Part shown: in pieces, positions 9,956 through 14,183 of the stretch
How positions within the stretch are numbered: position 1 is the stretch's first letter
Layout of the letters: every line of letters starts with the position of its first letter
From: Alphaproteobacteria bacterium
Lineage (GTDB): Bacteria; Pseudomonadota; Alphaproteobacteria; RF32; UBA3637
Length of the DNA stretch: 14,183 bases
Assembly: GCA_017632555.1 (NCBI GenBank)
Contig: JAGBRF010000107.1
Span: 1 to 14,183 of the forward strand
Direction: 5' to 3'
Translations under genes and position numbers: made by a program
The notes under the pieces: model-generated
What the model was told of the DNA's origin: nothing
Databases searched by the model: none
Seen by the model: the letters and a program-made list of their open reading frames with translations, nothing else

Positions 9956-12166
9956 ATGATCAGAAAGCAACAAAAAGGTTCTTTGTTAATTGAAATGATG
10001 GCAGTCATTGCTTTGTTGACGTTGGTAACACCGATTTTGTTCCAACAGGTTCATCGCCGTAACGAAGAAATCATTAACGCTCAAATTGCAACTGAAATGC
10101 GCATGGTAAAGGAAGCTGTTACGACATATTTGGAAGCAGAAGAAGATCATATTGCACGGGATATTTGCCCTAATTTATGGAGTACAACACAACAAATGTA
10201 TGTTGGTAATAACGGGGCTGTTGAACAGTGTATTAAACCAGTCTCGGAAACCAGTAAGTATAACCAAATGATAGTAGATATCGTGGGGGATCCCGATAAT
10301 AACATTGCCGGAAAATATTTTCCATCTAACGCAGACCCTGATATAATTAAAGATTATTATATCATCCCATATGGCTATACCGTCAGAACATCATGTGACA
10401 CAAACACACCTGATCCGGATGATGCCGGCAACGGATGTATATTCAGACCGGTTTTGTTTGCATTGATTGTGCAAAAAAATCTCAGCTCGAGTTTACGTCA
10501 AACATCAAAAGCAGCGGCCTTAATCGGTACCGAAGGCGGTGTTGCTTTATTTGATCAAAACCAAATCAGTGGTATCAGAGGATCTTGGAACTTTACGTTA
10601 GATGAAATACAGGGAACAAACTTTGGTTCAACAACCGGAAAATATGCTATTGCCGCCGTAACTTTTTTCAATAATATAGCGTCATCTTCCATTTTGAAAG
10701 ATATTCGTTGGCAACATGTACACGCCACAACGGCGCAGGCAGAAACAATCGCCGGCGAAAGAATCGCAGCAACAGAAGTTTTCACAGTGGACAAAGCTGA
10801 TAATTCTTCAACTAACGACTGCATTACAAATTATGGTAATAAGGCTGTCGATATAAAGGACAACAGTAACAATCCCGAATGCGATCCGTTGTTTGAAGTC
10901 AGTTCAATAACGGGTGCCGTTCGCACCGCCGCTCCGATCAGAAGTGGTATAGGCACAACAACATTTGATTGCACTCGATTGAAGCAATACGAATGTCAAA
11001 CTCTTGTCGGTTTATGTGGTTGGAGCTCAACAAATCAAGTTTGTACGGGTGGTACAGTAACCGCAAATTGCGCCTCTTATAATTCCAGACAGAAAATGTG
11101 TAATGCTGCACCGGGTTGTTCCTATGACACTGCTCAAAGTAAATGTCTTGCTTGCAGTGAATTTACCACAAAACGGCTTTGCGAACGAGATGGTAGCGGT
11201 TGTGCATGGATAGAAGACCGGGTAAAGCAAGCCAATGGTTGGACAAAGGAATTCAGATGCGTTGGTGAATACTTGTTGGATCCGTCAAAAAGATCAGTTA
11301 TGAGTAATATTGCCGTAACGGATGATATTGTTATGGCTTCCCGTGGAAATAAAGCTGTTGCCGCCGCATTACCAAACGATGTTTTAATGGGAAAAGGTAT
11401 CGCATGTACTTACCTGGATGGAACCGGCACCATTTGTGATCCGTTTTTAAACCAAGATCCGAATAATTCGGACAAACCTCAATCCGCTCTAAAAACAAAC
11501 TGTTATTGTGATACTTCTGCCGGAAATTGTTCTTATGAAAATACCGGTGTTGCAAGACGCGTTACTTATCAGTTTGGATCTTGTGAAGCTATGAAAAATG
11601 TACAATATAATCAAAATACAGATATGTTACGATTCTGTACAATTACGGGCGCCAACTGTACTAATAACGCAAGCATTTGTGAAAATGGAGACCCATCAAA
11701 TGTTTGTGCGGACGCATCAGAATTCGATGTGTGTTTAAACTTTTGTTCAACCAAATTATACAACGCTTGCGTTAATCCGGGGACATATTCATCCAAAGGT
11801 GTTTCAACCCACTGTTCTAACATAAATGCGGCATGCAGACAAGCTTGTATAGCTTGGACGGCTACGGTTGTTCAATCTTTCGGATCTTGGGCAAATGTAC
11901 GTGGTGAAGCCGTGAAGGCGTGCTACTTAATAGAAGGTTTCTGCGTATTGCAAACAGAGGTAGATAGAAAATCAGAGACAAAAGGAACCGAATGTCCGGA
12001 TCCTCAACATTATGTATATTCAATGAGACCAAGGGTTAAATTCATAAGCGCCAATACAGATGCTTACCCAACTGCCAGTCACCTGGATAGAACTTGGAGA
12101 ATAAATCTTGGTGGGGCTTCCAGTGTCGAAGTAGATGAATATTGCGAATTGAAACATTGGGAATAA
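9956..12166 (+). CDS. large PilV-like minor pilin/tip adhesin with Cys-rich C-terminus
   Basis: It has 736 residues. The N-terminus is a class III (prepilin) signal: leader MIRKQQKG, predicted cut after Gly8, then SLLIEMMAVIALLTL with the conserved Glu at mature position 5, followed by a pilin helix to about residue 60. Residues about 165-215 (VLFALIVQKNLSSSLRQTSK, then LIGTEGGVALFD and GIRGSWNFTL) recall the body of type IVb PilV minor pilins. From about 285 on it is Cys-rich (38 Cys in all): three tandem modules at 339-363, 372-397 and 400-435 with C-x-[WY]-x6-C, then less regular Cys clusters to the end. Probable role: a pilus-tip or surface binding protein, processed by a prepilin peptidase and disulfide-bonded in the periplasm. 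No pilus assembly genes, recombinase or shufflon repeats are in the window. GGAAAAAAA precedes the ATG, 15 nt after the partner gene. Confidence 0.8.
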   Translation: MIRKQQKGSLLIEMMAVIALLTLVTPILFQQVHRRNEEIINAQIATEMRMVKEAVTTYLEAEEDHIARDICPNLWSTTQQMYVGNNGAVEQCIKPVSETSKYNQMIVDIVGDPDNNIAGKYFPSNADPDIIKDYYIIPYGYTVRTSCDTNTPDPDDAGNGCIFRPVLFALIVQKNLSSSLRQTSKAAALIGTEGGVALFDQNQISGIRGSWNFTLDEIQGTNFGSTTGKYAIAAVTFFNNIASSSILKDIRWQHVHATTAQAETIAGERIAATEVFTVDKADNSSTNDCITNYGNKAVDIKDNSNNPECDPLFEVSSITGAVRTAAPIRSGIGTTTFDCTRLKQYECQTLVGLCGWSSTNQVCTGGTVTANCASYNSRQKMCNAAPGCSYDTAQSKCLACSEFTTKRLCERDGSGCAWIEDRVKQANGWTKEFRCVGEYLLDPSKRSVMSNIAVTDDIVMASRGNKAVAAALPNDVLMGKGIACTYLDGTGTICDPFLNQDPNNSDKPQSALKTNCYCDTSAGNCSYENTGVARRVTYQFGSCEAMKNVQYNQNTDMLRFCTITGANCTNNASICENGDPSNVCADASEFDVCLNFCSTKLYNACVNPGTYSSKGVSTHCSNINAACRQACIAWTATVVQSFGSWANVRGEAVKACYLIEGFCVLQTEVDRKSETKGTECPDPQHYVYSMRPRVKFISANTDAYPTASHLDRTWRINLGGASSVEVDEYCELKHWE
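10970..11260 (+). repeat. three tandem Cys modules (PSI-like) in the prepilin protein
   Basis: Residues 339-435 hold C-x7-C-x6-C-G-W-x6-C, C-x9-C-x5-C-S-Y-x6-C and C-x8-C-x6-C-A-W-x16-C in a row, separated by eight and then two residues. They match the pair in the upstream gene. The third has a longer last loop. Confidence 0.6.
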
Positions 12167-12194
12167 AAACCCGCCGGTTCAAAGCCCAGAAAGT

Positions 12195-13136
12195 GTGAAC
12201 AAATTGCAAACGGACAATGAAATAAAAAAAGCCGTACAGATTTTAAATCAAGGCGGGTTGGTTGCTTTTCCGACCGAAACGGTTTACGGATTGGGTGCTG
12301 ATGCAACCGATGATACGGCAGTGGCCAGCATTTATGAAAAAAAAGGCCGCCCGTCTTTTAACCCGCTGATTGCACACGTAGATTCGCCCCAAATGGCATC
12401 TAAATACGTTAAAATCACACCGATGGCACAAAAATTGATGGATGCTTTTTGGCCGGGACCGTTGACTTTGGTATTAAAGCGCAAACCCAAATGCACCGTT
12501 TCCCTGTTGGCCAGTGCCGGATTGGATACTTTGGCCGTTCGTTGCCCGAACAACCCGATTGCTTTGGATTTGATTCGCGTATTCGGTAAACCGATTGTGG
12601 CTCCTTCCGCAAACAAATCCGGTCGTATCAGCCCAACAACACCCGAACACATTATTGAAGATTATGGCACAGATGCCCCCTTTATTTTGAATGGAGGCGC
12701 TTGCCCCGTGGGTGTTGAATCCACTGTTTTATTATGCGATGATGAAAAAGTCGCTGTTTTACGTTACGGCGGATTAGCAGTGGAAGACATTGAATCTTTA
12801 ATCGGTCCGGTTATTCGTCCGGAATGTGATGAATCGGCACCACACAGTCCCGGACAATTAAAAAGCCATTACGCACCGCATTTGCCGTTGCGTATGAATG
12901 CCACAAAGGCCGAACCGGGCGAAGCGTTATTGGGCTTCGGAAACGCCCCAAATGCGACTTTAAACTTATCCGAAACGGGTGATTTAAAACAAGCAGCTGC
13001 CAATTTATTTTCGATGATGCATAAATTGGATAATAATAAATATACCGGCATTGCCGTTATGCCTATTCCTATGCAGGGTTTAGGGTACGCCATCAATGAC
13101 CGTCTGAAACGCGCCAGTTGTCCGCGGGAAAAGTAA
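12195..13136 (+). CDS. L-threonylcarbamoyladenylate synthase, Sua5 type
   Basis: Makes threonylcarbamoyl-AMP from threonine, bicarbonate and ATP, the first step of the t6A modification at position 37 of ANN-decoding tRNAs; it acts in the cytoplasm. It has 313 residues, the two-domain Sua5 length rather than the short TsaC/YrdC form (about 190). YrdC domain about 9-205: GGLVAFPTETVYGLGADA (20-37), KKGRPSFNPLI (49-59), WPGPLTLVL (86-94), APSANKSG (136-143), GVESTV (173-178). Linker SPGQLKSHYAPHLPL (218-232), where Sua5 usually has SPGMxxxHYAP, then a degenerate-looking C-terminal Sua5 domain ending REK. The start is a GTG with only a weak ribosome binding site, 28 nt after the prepilin gene; no later in-frame start preserves the fold. 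It may be read from the upstream transcript. Confidence 0.93.
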   Translation: MNKLQTDNEIKKAVQILNQGGLVAFPTETVYGLGADATDDTAVASIYEKKGRPSFNPLIAHVDSPQMASKYVKITPMAQKLMDAFWPGPLTLVLKRKPKCTVSLLASAGLDTLAVRCPNNPIALDLIRVFGKPIVAPSANKSGRISPTTPEHIIEDYGTDAPFILNGGACPVGVESTVLLCDDEKVAVLRYGGLAVEDIESLIGPVIRPECDESAPHSPGQLKSHYAPHLPLRMNATKAEPGEALLGFGNAPNATLNLSETGDLKQAAANLFSMMHKLDNNKYTGIAVMPIPMQGLGYAINDRLKRASCPREK

Positions 13137-13138
13137 TC

Positions 13139-13819
13139 TTATCTTACTTTAACGTTTCTGCCTTTAATCAAAGCAATTTGTTTTTCGGATAAAGCGGACA
13201 ATATTTTCTTGCATGCAATCAAATCTGATGCATAATAATCCGGTTTTTGATTTTCAAATTCGCTACTGTTTGCATCAGTGAACACCAAAACAGCAACTCC
13301 GTCCGAATAATTGTGTGCCATTTTAACGTCAGAAAGCCCGTCACCGACAGAAATCAACAAATCAACGTCCAAACCTTCAACGGCCTTGTCTGTAAAGATC
13401 TTTGATGGCTTATCTTCCGCTGCTTCTTCTGCACCGATCATACGATCAAATTTATCCAAAATTCCCATTTGTTTGACTTCGTTGGACAAAATATCTTTGG
13501 CTTTATTGCTGGCCAAAATATTCACAAAACTGGCATTTTTTGCAAAATCCAACAAATCAACAGCGCCGGATTTTAATTTTAAATGGCAAGCATTTTTGGC
13601 ATATTGTTGCAAATAAAAAGCACGCGCTTCTTTTGCCTTTTCTTCCCCAACCAAATTCTTGATTAAATTGCGACCAGACAAATTCATTGCTTTTTTGGCT
13701 TCTTCCTTTGTCCAAGTTCCCAAACCGAAATGAACACGCATATCGTTTTGAGCATGCCAAATGGCATCAAATGTATCGACCAAAGTATTGTCCCAGTCCC
13801 ACAAAATAACTTTTACCAT
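13139..13819 (-). CDS. HAD-superfamily hydrolase (phosphoglycolate phosphatase-like)
   Basis: It has 226 residues and is a predicted cytoplasmic phosphatase with an Asp nucleophile. HAD motifs are complete: motif I WDWDNTLVD (nucleophile Asp8, acid/base Asp10), motif II ILASNK (Ser104), motif III Lys137 in EDKPSK, motif IV VGDGLSD (Asp160, Asp164). The helical stretch between motifs I and II (about 16-85) is a C1-type cap as in Gph and PGMB relatives. The substrate cannot be read from the sequence; Gph, pyrophosphatase and beta-phosphoglucomutase relatives look alike. AAGGA stands 8 nt before the ATG. The stop is 2 nt from the stop of the convergent Sua5 gene, with no terminator between. Confidence 0.88.
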   Translation of the reverse strand: MVKVILWDWDNTLVDTFDAIWHAQNDMRVHFGLGTWTKEEAKKAMNLSGRNLIKNLVGEEKAKEARAFYLQQYAKNACHLKLKSGAVDLLDFAKNASFVNILASNKAKDILSNEVKQMGILDKFDRMIGAEEAAEDKPSKIFTDKAVEGLDVDLLISVGDGLSDVKMAHNYSDGVAVLVFTDANSSEFENQKPDYYASDLIACKKILSALSEKQIALIKGRNVKVR

Positions 13820-13925
13820 TTTTAAAATCCTTTTCTTATCTTACATATCCAAAGAATTGTTTATCAATTTCTTTCATTTTCTTTTCCATTCACTTTGGAT
13901 GGGTTTTGACCCAAAACATAGAGAT

Positions 13926-13953
13926 ATTTTACCAAAAATATTTTATTTGTCAA
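13926..13953 (-). promoter_or_regulatory. sigma70-type promoter for the HAD gene
   Basis: On the - strand a perfect TTGACA (13953-13948), a 16-nt spacer and TAAAAT (13931-13926). The start site near 13919 leaves a 5' UTR of about 100 nt. The first bases of that leader can fold: GTTTTG/CAAAAC (13917-13903) competes with GGGT/ACCC (13912-13901), possibly just a 5'-stabilising hairpin. Confidence 0.75.
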
Positions 13954-13988
13954 ATATTTTGCCTTTTATTCAACGTATAGATAATGAG

Positions 13989-14015
13989 AAAGCCCAGATG
14001 TAAGATCCGGGCTTT
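13989..14015 (-). terminator. terminator hairpin of the rRNA operon
   Basis: AAAGCCC (13989-13995) pairs with GGGCTTT (14009-14015). The stem continues, after one A-C mismatch, through GAT/ATC around the 5-nt loop GTAAG. On the - strand it is followed by CTCATTATC, a poor U-run. It lies about 140 nt past the 5S 3' end and before the HAD promoter, where an rrn terminator is expected. Confidence 0.6.
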
Positions 14016-14020
14016 GTATT

Positions 14021-14150
14021 TAAGGAGGGATGAGATATAAAAAAGGAGAAGGGAGTGTAAGAGGGAAGTGTGAACGATGAAGGATATAAGAAGGAGCGGT
14101 AAAAGGAGGAGGGAAAGCGCCTTGATATAGCGGACAAAGGGTTAAGATGG
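14021..14150 (-). other. strongly pyrimidine-rich 3' trailer of the rRNA operon
   Basis: This accounts for most of the gene-free stretch 13820-14153. By hand count the - strand has 51 C and 7 G in 130 nt. No tRNA (the usual alphaproteobacterial fMet tRNA after 5S is absent) and no credible ORF is present. C-rich, G-poor, unstructured RNA is the character of Rho loading sites, so Rho-assisted termination is possible. It also holds two CCTCC motifs resembling the 16S 3' end. Confidence 0.6.
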
Positions 14151-14153
14151 AAG

Positions 14154-14183
14154 ATGGGGCAACGACCTACTCTTCCGCAGCTT
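14154..14183 (-). rRNA. rrf: 5S ribosomal RNA, 3' end only
   Basis: Read leftward from the right edge, the sequence contains GCGGAAGAGTAGGTCGTTGC and then CCC. This matches the 3' part of alphaproteobacterial 5S rRNA (consensus near GGGAGAGTAGGTCGTCGCC). The exact 3' end is set near 14154 by expected closure of helix I; the 5' part lies outside the window. An rRNA operon therefore ends here. Confidence 0.8.

Noticed and set aside
9956..12166. Shufflon (invertible segments) in the PilV-like gene
   Set aside because: No repeated inversion-crossover sequences and no recombinase gene were seen in the window.
14030..14130. Two tiny + strand frames (16 and 17 codons) with AGGAGG-like sequences, overlapping as ATGA
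   Set aside because: The Shine-Dalgarno-like motifs are explained by the purine bias of the strand, the spacing of the first is only 1 nt, and the products are too short to support.
14016..14153. fMet tRNA after 5S, as in many Alphaproteobacteria
   Set aside because: No tRNA-like stem set, anticodon loop or CCA end is visible in the trailer.

Overview
The window looks like an AT-rich alphaproteobacterial chromosome segment. Three things suggest this: an F1-type ATP synthase operon without its F0 genes (the F1/F0 split usual in Alphaproteobacteria), a 5S rRNA 3' end with the GAGTAGGTCGT signature, and a YcgN/YgjP-type housekeeping pair. I cannot place the genus. Most calls are conserved families read by eye; no database search was run.

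Layout. Positions 1-137 hold the tail of a rightward gene and a terminator that serves both strands. Leftward from 7391 to 161 lie two small membrane-protein genes (7391-6736) closed by a terminator at 6720-6695. They are followed by the F1 operon, fused delta/alpha (6650-4827), gamma (4827-3748), beta (3736-2255) and epsilon (2253-1813). After it, behind its own promoter, comes a TPR/GT41 glycosyltransferase gene (1741-161). Rightward from 7497 lie a YcgN-family Cys-rich protein and an overlapping YgjP/DUF45 metallopeptidase. A strong sigma70-type promoter (8626-8654) then drives two very Cys-rich surface-type proteins (8684-9940, and 9956-12166 with a prepilin N-terminus), followed by an Sua5-type threonylcarbamoyl-AMP synthase (12195-13136). 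A leftward HAD phosphatase gene (13819-13139) converges on it with 2 nt between the stops. The right edge (14183-14154) is the 3' end of a leftward 5S rRNA gene, with a pyrimidine-rich trailer and a terminator hairpin.

How the genes work together. The F1 genes are tightly packed (1-nt overlap, 11-nt gap, 1-nt gap) and form one translationally coupled unit. Its most unusual point is that no complete delta gene (atpH) precedes atpA. Instead, the C-terminal domain of delta is fused in frame to the alpha subunit, with a ribosome binding site only in front of the fusion. The usual one-delta-per-three-alpha stoichiometry would then not hold. Gamma also carries a roughly 60-residue insertion.

The second notable locus is the two-gene Cys-rich unit. 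It pairs a signal-anchored protein with a 736-residue, PilV-like minor pilin whose large C-terminal region has 38 cysteines. The two proteins share small modules of the form C..C..GC-x-W-x6-C, which suggests they belong to one surface appendage or adhesin.
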